Assembly (NCBI RefSeq): GCF_003355455.1
Contig: NZ_CP031357.1
Location: 536,501-600,500 of the forward strand
Length of the DNA: 64,000 nt
DNA from: Erythrobacter aureus
GTDB lineage: Bacteria > Pseudomonadota > Alphaproteobacteria > Sphingomonadales > Sphingomonadaceae
Direction of reading: 5' to 3'
In this document: positions 54,048-62,854 of the stretch, piece by piece
Layout: the number at the start of each line of letters is the position of its first letter
How positions within the stretch are numbered: the stretch's first letter is position 1
Program-made: the position numbers and the translations under genes
Notes under the pieces: generated by a model
Told to the model about the DNA's origin: nothing
What the model saw: only the letters and a program-made list of their open reading frames with translations
Databases searched by the model: none

Positions 54048-54524
54048 ATGGACCTTTCGCAGAACGCCCGTTTCGCCCGTGGCTTGGCTCTTGCCTCGCC
54101 CGCGCTGTTATTGGGCGGCGCCTATATTTCCGAATATGGGTTCGGCCTCTACCCATGCGAAATGTGCTGGTGGCAGCGCTGGCCGCATTTTGCCGCCGTT
54201 GGGCTCGCGCTGATCGCCTTCGTCATTCCCCCGGCGCGGGTCTGGACGGCCCTTGCCGCCCTGGCGATACTTGCATCGGGCGCGATCGGCCTGTTCCATG
54301 CCGGGGTCGAATACGGCTGGTGGCCCGGGATCACATCCTGCGCGGTGGTTTCGGGCGGCGGCAGCGGCAATGCGCTGGAAGACATCATGAACACACCGCT
54401 GGTGCGGTGCGACGCACCGGCCTGGACGCTGTTCGGCATCAGCCTGGCCGGCTATAATTTCCTTATCTCGACGGCTGGCGGACTTGCGGTGCTGGGGCTC
54501 TTGGCGAAGGATCGCCGCGCATGA
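54048..54524 (+). CDS. Disulfide bond formation protein B (DsbB)
   Basis: 158 residues with four hydrophobic helices. The first periplasmic Cys pair is CEMC (C37 and C40, followed by WWQRW); the second pair is C98 and C121. DsbB passes electrons from DsbA to ubiquinone. No dsbA is nearby. The stop overlaps the coq7 start by four bases. Confidence 0.9.
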   Translation: MDLSQNARFARGLALASPALLLGGAYISEYGFGLYPCEMCWWQRWPHFAAVGLALIAFVIPPARVWTALAALAILASGAIGLFHAGVEYGWWPGITSCAVVSGGGSGNALEDIMNTPLVRCDAPAWTLFGISLAGYNFLISTAGGLAVLGLLAKDRRA

Positions 54525-55048
54525 CCAAGGTTCCCGACCATATCGCCCGTATGATCCGCGTCGATCAGGCGGGGGAATTCGGCGCAACGCGTATTTATGC
54601 AGGCCAGCTTGCCGTCATGGGCGACCGCGGGCCTCATTCGGCCGAGATCGCCGGCATGGCGGAACAGGAAGTCGGGCACCGAGAGAAATTCGATGCGCTG
54701 ATGGCGCGCCGCGGTGTGCGCCCGACCGCGCTTCAGCCATTCTGGGACCGCGCGGGTTTCGCCCTGGGCGCGGTGACCGCGCTGATTGGCCCGGAAGCGG
54801 CCATGGCCTGTACCGCCGCGGTCGAAACCGAAATCGACGATCATTATTCGAAGCAGCTCGACCAATTGCATGAGACGGGCGAAGACCCCGAACTGGCCGC
54901 GATGATCGAGGAATTCCGCGAGGATGAGCGCGAACACCGCGACGCAGCGCTTGCCGCCGGTGCCGAACGCGCGCCCGCCTATCCGCTGCTGTCCGGCCTC
55001 ATCCGCCTCGGTTGCCGCGCCGCAATCCGCATTTCGGAGCGCGTGTGA
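54521..55048 (+). CDS. coq7: Demethoxyubiquinone hydroxylase Coq7
   Basis: 175 residues, a ferritin-like di-iron monooxygenase adding the C6 hydroxyl in ubiquinone synthesis. The iron ligands appear as EFGA, EQEVGH, ETEIDDHY and EDEREH. It overlaps dsbB upstream, which is a ubiquinone-using protein, a plausible functional link. Confidence 0.93.
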   Translation: MTKVPDHIARMIRVDQAGEFGATRIYAGQLAVMGDRGPHSAEIAGMAEQEVGHREKFDALMARRGVRPTALQPFWDRAGFALGAVTALIGPEAAMACTAAVETEIDDHYSKQLDQLHETGEDPELAAMIEEFREDEREHRDAALAAGAERAPAYPLLSGLIRLGCRAAIRISERV

Positions 55049-55140
55049 GCGGAATGACCGATATACGAGCAATGCTTCACCGAGAGTTCACCCCATCGGG
55101 CGTCTATTGCCCCAGCACGAAATCCGCCAAGAGGACCGAC

Positions 55141-55731
55141 ATGTCGAAACCGTTGATTGCCATCGCCAGCCTTGCGCTCGCTGTCCCCGCAATCGGGCAG
55201 GCGCAGGAAAGCACCGTCGCAGATGACGACAGTTACAATATGGTGATCGTCTACGGAGACGACGAATGCCCGGAAAGCACGGAAGACGTCATCGTCGTCT
55301 GTGCGCGGAAATCCGAAGACGAGCGCTATCGCATCCCGCAAAATCTGCGCTTCTCGGACAGTCCGGAGAACAAGTCCTGGGCGGAACGCGTGGAAAGCTT
55401 CGAAATGGTGGGCGATTTCGGTACCATGTCGTGTTCGCCGACCGGCGCGGGCGGGTTCACCGGCTGCACCCAGGAAATGATCAACGCCGCCTATGCCGAC
55501 AAGGCCAATGACGCGGGCGTACGCTTCGGCGAGATCATCGCTGCCGAACGCGCGAAGCGTCTGGCAACGATCGACGAGGATGCCGCCGCCGAGCAGGAGC
55601 GGGTCGAGATGATCGAACGCGAATATATGGAGCGGCTCGAACGCGAACGCGCGGCCGAAGTGCCGGGGGAAGAGGCGTTGCCCGAGCCCGAGCCCCGGAC
55701 CGAACCCGATAGCGACGAAAGCCAGCTCTGA
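55141..55731 (+). CDS. Conserved secreted protein of unknown function
   Basis: 196 residues. A Sec signal (MSKPLIAIASLALAVPAIGQ) is followed by IVYGDDECPESTEDVIVVCA and a YRIPQNLR segment, four Cys in the middle (ECPE, VVCA, SCSP, GCTQ) and a Glu/Arg-rich coiled tail. I have a general impression that such proteins recur in sphingomonads, but no named family. The ATG at 55141 follows AAGAGGA. Confidence 0.8.
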   Translation: MSKPLIAIASLALAVPAIGQAQESTVADDDSYNMVIVYGDDECPESTEDVIVVCARKSEDERYRIPQNLRFSDSPENKSWAERVESFEMVGDFGTMSCSPTGAGGFTGCTQEMINAAYADKANDAGVRFGEIIAAERAKRLATIDEDAAAEQERVEMIEREYMERLERERAAEVPGEEALPEPEPRTEPDSDESQL

Positions 55732-55772
55732 GGTCTATCGCCGCTTAACCATTTGCCCTTACTAGGGCGGGC

Positions 55773-56897
55773 ATGGCTACGCCCCGCAAGATCCTCACCG
55801 TTTTCGGGACGCGTCCCGAAGCGATCAAGCTGTTCCCGCTGGTCCACGCTCTCGCTGACGATCCGCGTTTCGAAAGTCGCGTGTGCATTTCCGCGCAGCA
55901 TCGCGAGATGCTCGATCAGGTGCTCGATATCGCCGGGATCGTGCCCGATCACGATCTCGACCTGATGACGCCGGGGCAGACGCTCGATGCGCTGACCGCG
56001 CGGGCGCTTGTCGAGATCGGCGCCGTGCTTGACGAGGAGAAGCCCGATTGGGTGGTCGTCCAGGGCGATACCACCACGGTAATGGCGGGGGCTCTCGCTG
56101 CCTATTACCGGAAAATCCCCGTCTGCCATGTCGAGGCGGGTTTGCGCAGCGGTGATATCTACCACCCCTGGCCCGAGGAAGTGAATCGCCGCGTGGTCGG
56201 CGGCTTCGCCGCGCTCCATTGTGCGCCGACCGAAACCGCGCGCGAGGCTCTGCTGCGCGAAAACGTCGATCGGGAAAACGTCCATGTCACTGGAAACACG
56301 GTGATCGACGCGCTCCAGTGGGTGACTGCGCGAATTGCCCAGGAGCCATCGCTTGCTTGCGGCCTCGCCGACCTCGAGGCGCGTTTCTCGGGCAAACGGA
56401 TTATCGGCATGACCAGCCATCGCCGCGAGAATTTCGGCGAGGGCATGCAAAATATCGCCAATGCGGTTAAAGATATAGCTTCACGTGATGACGTTGCGGT
56501 TATTTTCCCGGTGCACCTCAACCCTAATGTGCGCGCCGTGATGAAAGAACAGCTTGTCGGTCTCGACAATGTCGCGCTGATCGAGCCGCTAGATTACCCG
56601 CATTTCGCGCGTTTGCTCGATATCAGTCACATAATGCTCACCGATAGCGGGGGCGTGCAGGAGGAAGCGCCTGCCCTGGGCAAACCGGTGCTTGTCATGC
56701 GCGAAACCACCGAACGACCGGAAGGCGTCGAGGCCGGAACCGCAAAGCTGGTCGGTACCGATACGAACACTATCGTGCGCGAAACCAACCGCCTGCTCGA
56801 TGACGGTGCGGCCTATGCCGCCATGGCCCGCGCCCACAATCCTTTCGGTGACGGGCACTCGGCGGCCCGCATCGCGGACCTTCTCGCATCCGCCTGA
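55773..56897 (+). CDS. wecB: UDP-N-acetylglucosamine 2-epimerase (non-hydrolysing)
   Basis: 374 residues. Converts UDP-GlcNAc to UDP-ManNAc. The start FGTRPEAIKLFPLVHAL and VQGDTTTVMAG, HVEAGLRSGD and TDSGGVQEEAPALG segments are characteristic. wecC follows after 68 bases. No glycosyltransferase or polymerase for ManNAcA use is in the window. Confidence 0.95.
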   Translation: MATPRKILTVFGTRPEAIKLFPLVHALADDPRFESRVCISAQHREMLDQVLDIAGIVPDHDLDLMTPGQTLDALTARALVEIGAVLDEEKPDWVVVQGDTTTVMAGALAAYYRKIPVCHVEAGLRSGDIYHPWPEEVNRRVVGGFAALHCAPTETAREALLRENVDRENVHVTGNTVIDALQWVTARIAQEPSLACGLADLEARFSGKRIIGMTSHRRENFGEGMQNIANAVKDIASRDDVAVIFPVHLNPNVRAVMKEQLVGLDNVALIEPLDYPHFARLLDISHIMLTDSGGVQEEAPALGKPVLVMRETTERPEGVEAGTAKLVGTDTNTIVRETNRLLDDGAAYAAMARAHNPFGDGHSAARIADLLASA

Positions 56898-56965
56898 TCG
56901 TCGTTACTGTAAAATTTACCGACAGGCGCTAGACCCGCTTGTGAACGGTTCAGGGATACACATTC

Positions 56966-58231
56966 ATGCGTGGTGACACCAAGCCCGAAGTCTGCGTCAT
57001 CGGCCTCGGTTATATCGGCCTGCCCACCGCCGCGATCATCGCGCGCGCGGGCTGCCCGGTGCACGGGGTCGACGTGACCCAAACCGTGGTCGACACCATC
57101 AATCGCGGTGAAATACATATAGAGGAAGTCGATCTCGACGGGCTGGTGCAGGCGGTGGTCCAGCGCGGCCTGCTGAAGGCCTCGACCGAGATCGCACCGG
57201 CCGATGTCTTCGTGATCGCGGTGCCGACGCCCTTCGCGAAGGATGGGAATCACACACCCGATACCTCCTATGTCATGGCCGCGGCCGAGAAGGTTGCCGA
57301 GGTGCTCAAGAAGGGCGACACGGTGATCCTCGAATCGACCTCGCCCGTCGGCACGACCGAAGCGATGCGCGATGCGATCGCGGCAAAGCGCCCCGATCTC
57401 GCCATGCCGGGCCTCACGGACGACCGAGCTGACATATCGCTCGCCTATTGTCCCGAGCGCGTCTTGCCCGGCAAGATCCTCGAGGAACTGACGCATAACG
57501 ATCGATCGATCGGCGGCATCACGCCGCGCTGCGCGAGGAAGGCGCTCGCTTTCTACAAGCGGTTCGTGAAGGGCGAATGCGTCACCACCGATGCGCGCAG
57601 CGCCGAGATGACCAAACTGGTCGAAAACGCGTTCCGCGATGTGAATATCGCCTTCGCCAACGAACTGTCGATGATCGCCGACAAGCAGGGCCTCGACGTG
57701 TGGGAGGTTATCCGCCTCGCCAACCGGCATCCGCGCGTGAACATTCTGACGCCCGGCCCGGGCGTCGGCGGGCATTGCATCGCGGTGGATCCGTGGTTCA
57801 TCGTCCACGGTGCGCCCGAAGAAGCAAAGATTATCCGCCAGGCGCGCGAGGTCAACGATGCCAAGATGCACCACGTTCTCGCCCGTGCGAAAGCGCTGAT
57901 CGAAGCCAATCCGGACGCCAAGGTCGCTTGCCTGGGCCTGGCCTTCAAGGCCAATATCGACGACTTTCGCGAGAGCCCGGCGCGCTATGTCGCGGCAGGC
58001 CTTGCCCGGGAATTCGGGGCGCGCATTCAGGTGGTCGAACCCTATGCGAGCGAATTGCCCAGGGAATTCGACGGCACCGGAGCCGAACTCGTCGACATCG
58101 ATACGGCGCTGGAGGAATCAGGCGTACTCGTCGCGCTGGTCGATCACGATGTCTTCAAGGTCATTCCGCCCGAAGAGCGGCGGGACAAGGCCGTTTACGA
58201 TACGCGCGGGATCTGGCCCGACGCGGCATAG
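56966..58231 (+). CDS. wecC: UDP-N-acetyl-D-mannosamine dehydrogenase
   Basis: 421 residues. Oxidises UDP-ManNAc to UDP-ManNAcA with NAD+. The N-terminal VIGLGYIGLPTAAIIA, the catalytic Cys region GPGVGGHCIAVDP and the GLAFKANIDDFRESPA C-terminal domain are typical. With wecB it forms a two-gene UDP-ManNAcA module. Confidence 0.95.
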   Translation: MRGDTKPEVCVIGLGYIGLPTAAIIARAGCPVHGVDVTQTVVDTINRGEIHIEEVDLDGLVQAVVQRGLLKASTEIAPADVFVIAVPTPFAKDGNHTPDTSYVMAAAEKVAEVLKKGDTVILESTSPVGTTEAMRDAIAAKRPDLAMPGLTDDRADISLAYCPERVLPGKILEELTHNDRSIGGITPRCARKALAFYKRFVKGECVTTDARSAEMTKLVENAFRDVNIAFANELSMIADKQGLDVWEVIRLANRHPRVNILTPGPGVGGHCIAVDPWFIVHGAPEEAKIIRQAREVNDAKMHHVLARAKALIEANPDAKVACLGLAFKANIDDFRESPARYVAAGLAREFGARIQVVEPYASELPREFDGTGAELVDIDTALEESGVLVALVDHDVFKVIPPEERRDKAVYDTRGIWPDAA

Positions 58232-58243
58232 ACCAATTCATAG

Positions 58244-58320
58244 CCATTGCGCGGAGCCGCAGGCGACGCGGCAATCCAGAACGGTCCGGACTGGATTGCT
58301 TCGCCATGCTCGCAATGACT
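58244..58320. repeat. Palindromic intergenic repeat (REP-like)
   Basis: Between convergent wecC and fabI. GCAATCCAG (58271-58279) pairs with CTGGATTGC (58291-58299), and flanking CATTGCGC / GCGCAATG-type arms extend it. The right half, GGATTGCTTCGCCATGCTCG, is the widespread bacterial intergenic motif CTGGATTGCTTCGC..GCTCGCAATGAC that I recognise from many genomes. It could act as a bidirectional terminator as well. Confidence 0.72.
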
Positions 58321-58332
58321 TAGTGAGGACAC

Positions 58333-59142
58333 TCAGCCCTTGTCCAACGCGATATCCGGCGCGTCTTCCTGCTTCATGCCGACAACATGATAGCCCGCAT
58401 CGACATGGTGCGTCTCGCCGGTCACGCCCGATGACAGGTCGGACAGGAGATACAGGCCCGACCCGCCGACATCGTCGATCGTGATATTCCGCCGCAGGGG
58501 CGAATTAAGCTCGTTCCATTTCAGAATATAGCGGAAATCGCCGATGCCGCTCGCGGCCAAGGTCTTGACCGGACCCGCGCTCAGCGCATTGACGCGGATA
58601 TTCTGCGGCCCAAGGTCGTTGGCGAGATATTTCACGCTGGTTTCCAGCGCAGCCTTGGCCACACCCATCACGTTGTAATGCGGAATGACCTTTTCCGCGC
58701 CGTAATAGGTCAAGGTCAGGATCGATCCGCCATGGGGCATCATGGTCGCCGCCCGCTGCGCCACCGCGACCAGCGAATAGGCGGAAATGTTCATCGTCAT
58801 CAGGAAATTGTCGAGGCTGGTATCGACATATTTCCCGCGTAGCTCGTTCTTGTCCGAAAAGCCGATGGCGTGGACGACGAAATCGATCGTCTCCCAGCGC
58901 TGTTTGAGCGTGTCGAAGGCGGTATCGAGTGCCGCCATATCGGACACGTCGCATTCGATCAGGAAATCGCTCCCGAGCTTTTCCGCCAATGGCCCGACGC
59001 GCTTCTTGAGCGCTTCGCCCTGATAGGAGAACGCCAGTTCCGCCCCGTGCCGGGCAAGCTGCTGCGCGATGCCCCAGGCCAGAGACTTGTCATTGGCGAG
59101 CCCCATGATCAGCCCGCGCTTTCCTGCCATCAACCCGCTCAT
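58333..59142 (-). CDS. fabI: Enoyl-acyl carrier protein reductase FabI
   Basis: 269 residues, short-chain dehydrogenase fold. NAD(H)-dependent last step of fatty-acid elongation. MAGKRGLIMGLANDKSLAWG is the nucleotide-binding N-terminus; the catalytic Tyr156 and Lys163 lie in HYNVMGVAKAALE. I used the ATG at 59142, which overlaps the stop of the YihY gene. The long frame reaching 59772 is its extension through that gene and is not used. Confidence 0.95.
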   Translation of the reverse strand: MSGLMAGKRGLIMGLANDKSLAWGIAQQLARHGAELAFSYQGEALKKRVGPLAEKLGSDFLIECDVSDMAALDTAFDTLKQRWETIDFVVHAIGFSDKNELRGKYVDTSLDNFLMTMNISAYSLVAVAQRAATMMPHGGSILTLTYYGAEKVIPHYNVMGVAKAALETSVKYLANDLGPQNIRVNALSAGPVKTLAASGIGDFRYILKWNELNSPLRRNITIDDVGGSGLYLLSDLSSGVTGETHHVDAGYHVVGMKQEDAPDIALDKG

Positions 59143-60155
59143 CCGGCGTGCTCCTCTTCTTCCATTTCCCTTGCCAGCGCTGCCCTGCGCCCTTCGTCGG
59201 TTTCCTCGGCCAGTTTCTCTTCCGGCGTTTCGGCCAGCGCGGCATTCAGTTCCGCGCCGATAACCACCCCGAGCCCGACAAGCCAGAAAAAGAACAGCGC
59301 GATCATCACACCCGCCAATCCGCCATAGGTGAGATCGTAGGCGAAGAAATTGCGCAGCACCGTGGGCATGATCGTCGTGACCGAAATCCACCAGAAGGTG
59401 GTCAACAATACCCCCGGCCATTTGGGATAGCGCTTGCGCCGGTATTTCGACGGGGTGAGCGAGTAGAAGATCAGGTAGAGCGAACCGAACAGGCCGAGCG
59501 AAGGCACGATACGGGACAGGCGCAGCGCCACCACCCTGTCCACCAGCTGGGGAAAATAGGCTTCGATGACTTCCTGCGCGGTGCCGATCAGGAATTGCGC
59601 GATCAGGCTCAGGAGGAGGAGGAATACCGCGGCCAGGATCACGCCGGAGGACAGCAGCCGGTATTTCCAGAATGCATGTGTCGCCTGCGTGCCATAGGCG
59701 CGGCGCAGGATATCGCGGATGGTTTCCACCAGACTGCCTACGGTCCACAATCCGATCAGCGCGCCGACCCATAGCAGCCAGCCGCTGCGCGCTTCGATCA
59801 CGTCGCGCGCGACCGGCTCGATGACATTGCCGACCATGGGCGGCAGGGCGAAGAGGACGGCGTTGATCGTCGCCGCGCGTTCCGCCTCCTCGCCAAAGGC
59901 GGAAAAGATCGCCGCGCCGAGAATGAAAAAGGGGAAGATCGCCAGCATCGACAGATAAGCGAGGTTCCCGGCGTGAATGAAACCGTCATTATAGGTGCCG
60001 ACAAAGGTGCGCTTTGCGATTTTCCACACGCGGGTTCCGGGGCCGACACGGTTCTCGATACGACCCCTGAGATTGCCCGCTTCCTTCCGGCGTTGCTCGG
60101 GAGACAGCGACTGGATCTCGCGTTCCTGACTTTCCGGAATTGGTTTTGGCGACAA
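59139..60155 (-). CDS. YihY/virulence factor BrkB family membrane protein, long form
   Basis: 338 residues from a TTG with AGGGG eight bases upstream. An N-terminal soluble region (about 1-55) precedes six hydrophobic helices (from NLAYLSMLAIFPFFILGAAI) and a Glu-rich tail. It is a second YihY paralogue in this window, 75 residues longer than the one at 26683. The stop overlaps fabI. The short gap from the DnaJ-domain gene suggests they are co-transcribed. Confidence 0.88.
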   Translation of the reverse strand: MSPKPIPESQEREIQSLSPEQRRKEAGNLRGRIENRVGPGTRVWKIAKRTFVGTYNDGFIHAGNLAYLSMLAIFPFFILGAAIFSAFGEEAERAATINAVLFALPPMVGNVIEPVARDVIEARSGWLLWVGALIGLWTVGSLVETIRDILRRAYGTQATHAFWKYRLLSSGVILAAVFLLLLSLIAQFLIGTAQEVIEAYFPQLVDRVVALRLSRIVPSLGLFGSLYLIFYSLTPSKYRRKRYPKWPGVLLTTFWWISVTTIMPTVLRNFFAYDLTYGGLAGVMIALFFFWLVGLGVVIGAELNAALAETPEEKLAEETDEGRRAALAREMEEEEHAG

Positions 60156-60158
60156 GGG

Positions 60159-61112
60159 CTAGACCCCTAGCTTGCTCCGCGGATCGCTGGTGTCCTTCCA
60201 CCCCTCGAGCCGCTTGGCAAGTTCGTCCAGATTATCCGGCAATTGTATCTCGAGCGTCACCAACTGGTCTCCGCGCGTGCCATTCTTGCGCGTGAACCCC
60301 TTGCCCTTCAGGCGCAATACGGTGCCGCCATGTGTGCCGGGCTTGATTGTCATCATGACCGGACCGTCGACCGTGGGTACGCGGACCTTGCCGCCGTTCA
60401 CTGCTTCATCCAAGGTGATCGGCAGGTCGAACCGCACGTCGTCGCCGTCGCGCCTGTAGAGTTTGTGTCGGTCGATCGCGATCGTCACCAAGCCGTCGCC
60501 CGCGCCGCCAGGGCCTTGTTCGCCCTTGCCCTTGAGGCGCATTTGCGTGCCGGTTTCGACGCCCTTCGGCAATTTCAGGTCGACCGTCTTCCCGTCGGAC
60601 AGCGTGATGCGCTGCGTCTTGAGGGTGGCGGCATCCACAAAGGGCACCCGAAGCTTATAGGCGATATCGGCCCCTTTCCGTGGTGGCGGGCGGTGTTGTT
60701 GCGCACCGCCGAAGGGGTTGCCTCCGCCGCGCGGGCCGCGGCCGCCGAACAGCCCTTCGAAAATATCGCCCAGATCGACCTGGTCGTTACCGAAGCCTTG
60801 AAAATCCTCCGCCCGGAAGCCGTGTTGGCCGCCGTTCGGGCGGAATCCGCCTCCGCCCCCCATGCCGGCAAAGGGGTTGGCGGGATTGCCATCGGCATCG
60901 ATCTCGCCGCGGTCGAATTGCGCGCGCTTATCCTTGTCGGACAGCAGGTCGTAGGCGTTGGTGACCTGGCTGAAGCGCTCGGCCGCGTTGGGATTGTCCT
61001 TGTTGCGATCGGGATGAAGTTCCTTGGCGAGCTTGCGATAGGCGCTTTTGATGTCCTTTTCGGACGCTCCGCGCGCAACGCCAAGTATGGTGTAGGGATC
61101 GGGTGTGTTCAT
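60159..61112 (-). CDS. DnaJ C-terminal domain protein (CbpA-like)
   Basis: 317 residues. The J-domain (about 5-70) holds the HPD motif in KELHPDRNKDN; a Gly/Phe-rich linker (about 80-130) follows. The two beta-barrel C-terminal domains carry LKLPKGVETGTQMRLKGKG-type sequence. There is no zinc-finger CxxCxGxG region, so it is a type II J-protein. The ATG could be 61112 or 61118; neither has a clear ribosome-binding site. Confidence 0.9.
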   Translation of the reverse strand: MNTPDPYTILGVARGASEKDIKSAYRKLAKELHPDRNKDNPNAAERFSQVTNAYDLLSDKDKRAQFDRGEIDADGNPANPFAGMGGGGGFRPNGGQHGFRAEDFQGFGNDQVDLGDIFEGLFGGRGPRGGGNPFGGAQQHRPPPRKGADIAYKLRVPFVDAATLKTQRITLSDGKTVDLKLPKGVETGTQMRLKGKGEQGPGGAGDGLVTIAIDRHKLYRRDGDDVRFDLPITLDEAVNGGKVRVPTVDGPVMMTIKPGTHGGTVLRLKGKGFTRKNGTRGDQLVTLEIQLPDNLDELAKRLEGWKDTSDPRSKLGV

Positions 61113-61313
61113 GACCATTTGGCGTGTTAGCTAGGCATCACAGCGCGGCTACGCAAGCGTGAGCGGTTTCCTAGGAGACCGATTGGCGATAGGGGCCATG
61201 GCATGGACGGTAAACCTTCCCCGTTCGTAGCGGATTCCGGGGCAAGAACGGGTCTCGGCGTGTTTTGCTCCTGAACTGTAATCCAAATGTTCCATTCTGT
61301 AGGATCTGTCCCG

Positions 61314-61922
61314 ATGCAGAACGATGAAAGCGCCATCCCGCAAAGCGACCCCTTCGCCCTGTTCGAAGTCTGGTTTGCCGAAGCGAAGGAGAGCGAACCC
61401 AACGACCCGAATGCGATGGCGCTGGCAACAGCGTCCGACGATGGTTTCCCATCGGTCCGCATGGTGCTGTTGAAAGGCTACGGTAGCGATGGTTTCGTCT
61501 TCTATACCAATGCGGAAAGCCGCAAGGGAGAGCAGATCCGTGCCAATAGGCGTGCTGCTTTGCTGTTCCACTGGAAGAGCCTGCGCCGCCAGATTCGCCT
61601 CGAAGGCCCGCTGGATGAAGTAACCGAAGCCGAGGCGGACGCCTATTTCCATTCGCGCCCGCGTGTTTCGCAGATCGGATCCGCCGCCAGCGACCAGTCA
61701 CGCCCGCTGCCCGACCGGCAGGTCTATCTCGACCGGGTTGCGGCGGTAGAGGCGCGTTATCCCGATGGTGACATTCCGCGCCCGCCGCACTGGACGGGTT
61801 TCCGCCTGAGCCCGCGCCGGATCGAATTCTGGCGGGATCGACAGTATCGCCTTCACGACCGCCGATTGTTTTCCCGCGATGACGCGAGTGACCCGTGGAC
61901 CAATACGCTGCTGTATCCATGA
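61314..61922 (+). CDS. pdxH: Pyridoxamine 5'-phosphate oxidase
   Basis: 202 residues. FMN enzyme oxidising PNP and PMP to pyridoxal phosphate. Conserved features are MALATASDDGFPSVRMVLLK, FYTNAESRKGEQI, FHWKSLRRQIR and the C-terminal FWRDRQYRLHDR. I chose the ATG at 61314 after AGGA. The stop overlaps the cation transporter start (ATGA). Confidence 0.95.
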   Translation: MQNDESAIPQSDPFALFEVWFAEAKESEPNDPNAMALATASDDGFPSVRMVLLKGYGSDGFVFYTNAESRKGEQIRANRRAALLFHWKSLRRQIRLEGPLDEVTEAEADAYFHSRPRVSQIGSAASDQSRPLPDRQVYLDRVAAVEARYPDGDIPRPPHWTGFRLSPRRIEFWRDRQYRLHDRRLFSRDDASDPWTNTLLYP

Positions 61923-62854
61923 GCCATAATCGCGCCTTTCTTGCCCGATCGGCGGCCATGGCCTCGATTTCGGTCGCGCTGGTGCTGGTCGCGCTCAAGA
62001 CTTGGGCCAGCTGGCGCACCGGGTCGACCGCCATGCTCGGCAGCCTTGCCGATTCGGCGCTGGATCTCATCGCCAGCCTCGCGACGCTTACCGGGGTGTG
62101 GATCGCCTCCCGGCCTGCCGATGAGGATCACCGTTTCGGCCACGGCAAGGCCGAGGCGCTGGCAGCGATCTTCCAGGTCATGCTTATCGCGCTGTCGGCC
62201 TTCGGCATCGCGGTACGGGCGATCATGCAGCTTGCCGGACAGGGCGAGACCGCGGCCGCCGGGGAAGGGATCGCCGTTTCCCTGATCGCCATCGCGCTGA
62301 CTTTCGCCCTGCTCGGATGGCAGCGCTATGTGATGAACCGGACGCGCAGCCTCGCGATCCAGACCGATCACCTGCATTACAAATCGGATCTGTTCCTCAA
62401 CCTGGCTGTCATCGCAGCTCTGATATTCGACCAGTATCTCGGTTTCGGGGTCGCCGATCCACTCTTCGGCCTGGCTATTGCCGCATGGCTTGCTCGGGGC
62501 GCGTGGCGCGGGATGAGCGAAGCGGTCGATGACTTGATGGACCGCGAATGGCCAGAAGAAAAGCGGCTGGCTTTCATCGAGGCGGCGGCCGCGCATCCCG
62601 AACTTTCAAACCTGCACGATCTGCGCACGCGCACCAGCGGCAACCGCGATTTCGTCCAGTTCCATGTCGACCTGCCGCCGGACATGACGATCGAGCAAGC
62701 TCACGTAATAATCGAGAAAGTAGAAGGAGACCTCTGCTGCAAATTCCCGTGCATGGAGCTGCTCATCCATATCGATCCCGAAGGGCATGTCGACGAGCCC
62801 GACAATCCGCTGGTCGAGGAAAACGAGTTCGCCAAGCTTGAGAAGGACGCATGA
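61919..62854 (+). CDS. Cation diffusion facilitator (CDF) metal exporter
   Basis: 311 residues, six transmembrane helices. The family signature DSALDLIASLATLTG with metal-binding Asp, then EDHRFGHGKAEAL, is visible. The C-terminal cytoplasmic domain (about 220-311) holds HDLRTRTSGNRDFVQFHVD. Typical substrates are zinc, cobalt or iron; which one cannot be told. It overlaps pdxH and the PhzF gene by four bases each. Confidence 0.92.
   Translation: MSHNRAFLARSAAMASISVALVLVALKTWASWRTGSTAMLGSLADSALDLIASLATLTGVWIASRPADEDHRFGHGKAEALAAIFQVMLIALSAFGIAVRAIMQLAGQGETAAAGEGIAVSLIAIALTFALLGWQRYVMNRTRSLAIQTDHLHYKSDLFLNLAVIAALIFDQYLGFGVADPLFGLAIAAWLARGAWRGMSEAVDDLMDREWPEEKRLAFIEAAAAHPELSNLHDLRTRTSGNRDFVQFHVDLPPDMTIEQAHVIIEKVEGDLCCKFPCMELLIHIDPEGHVDEPDNPLVEENEFAKLEKDA

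Noticed and set aside
58333..59772. 479-codon frame containing fabI with a long N-terminal extension
   Set aside because: The extension has no FabI similarity and overlaps the YihY gene in another frame; the ATG at 59142 gives the family length.
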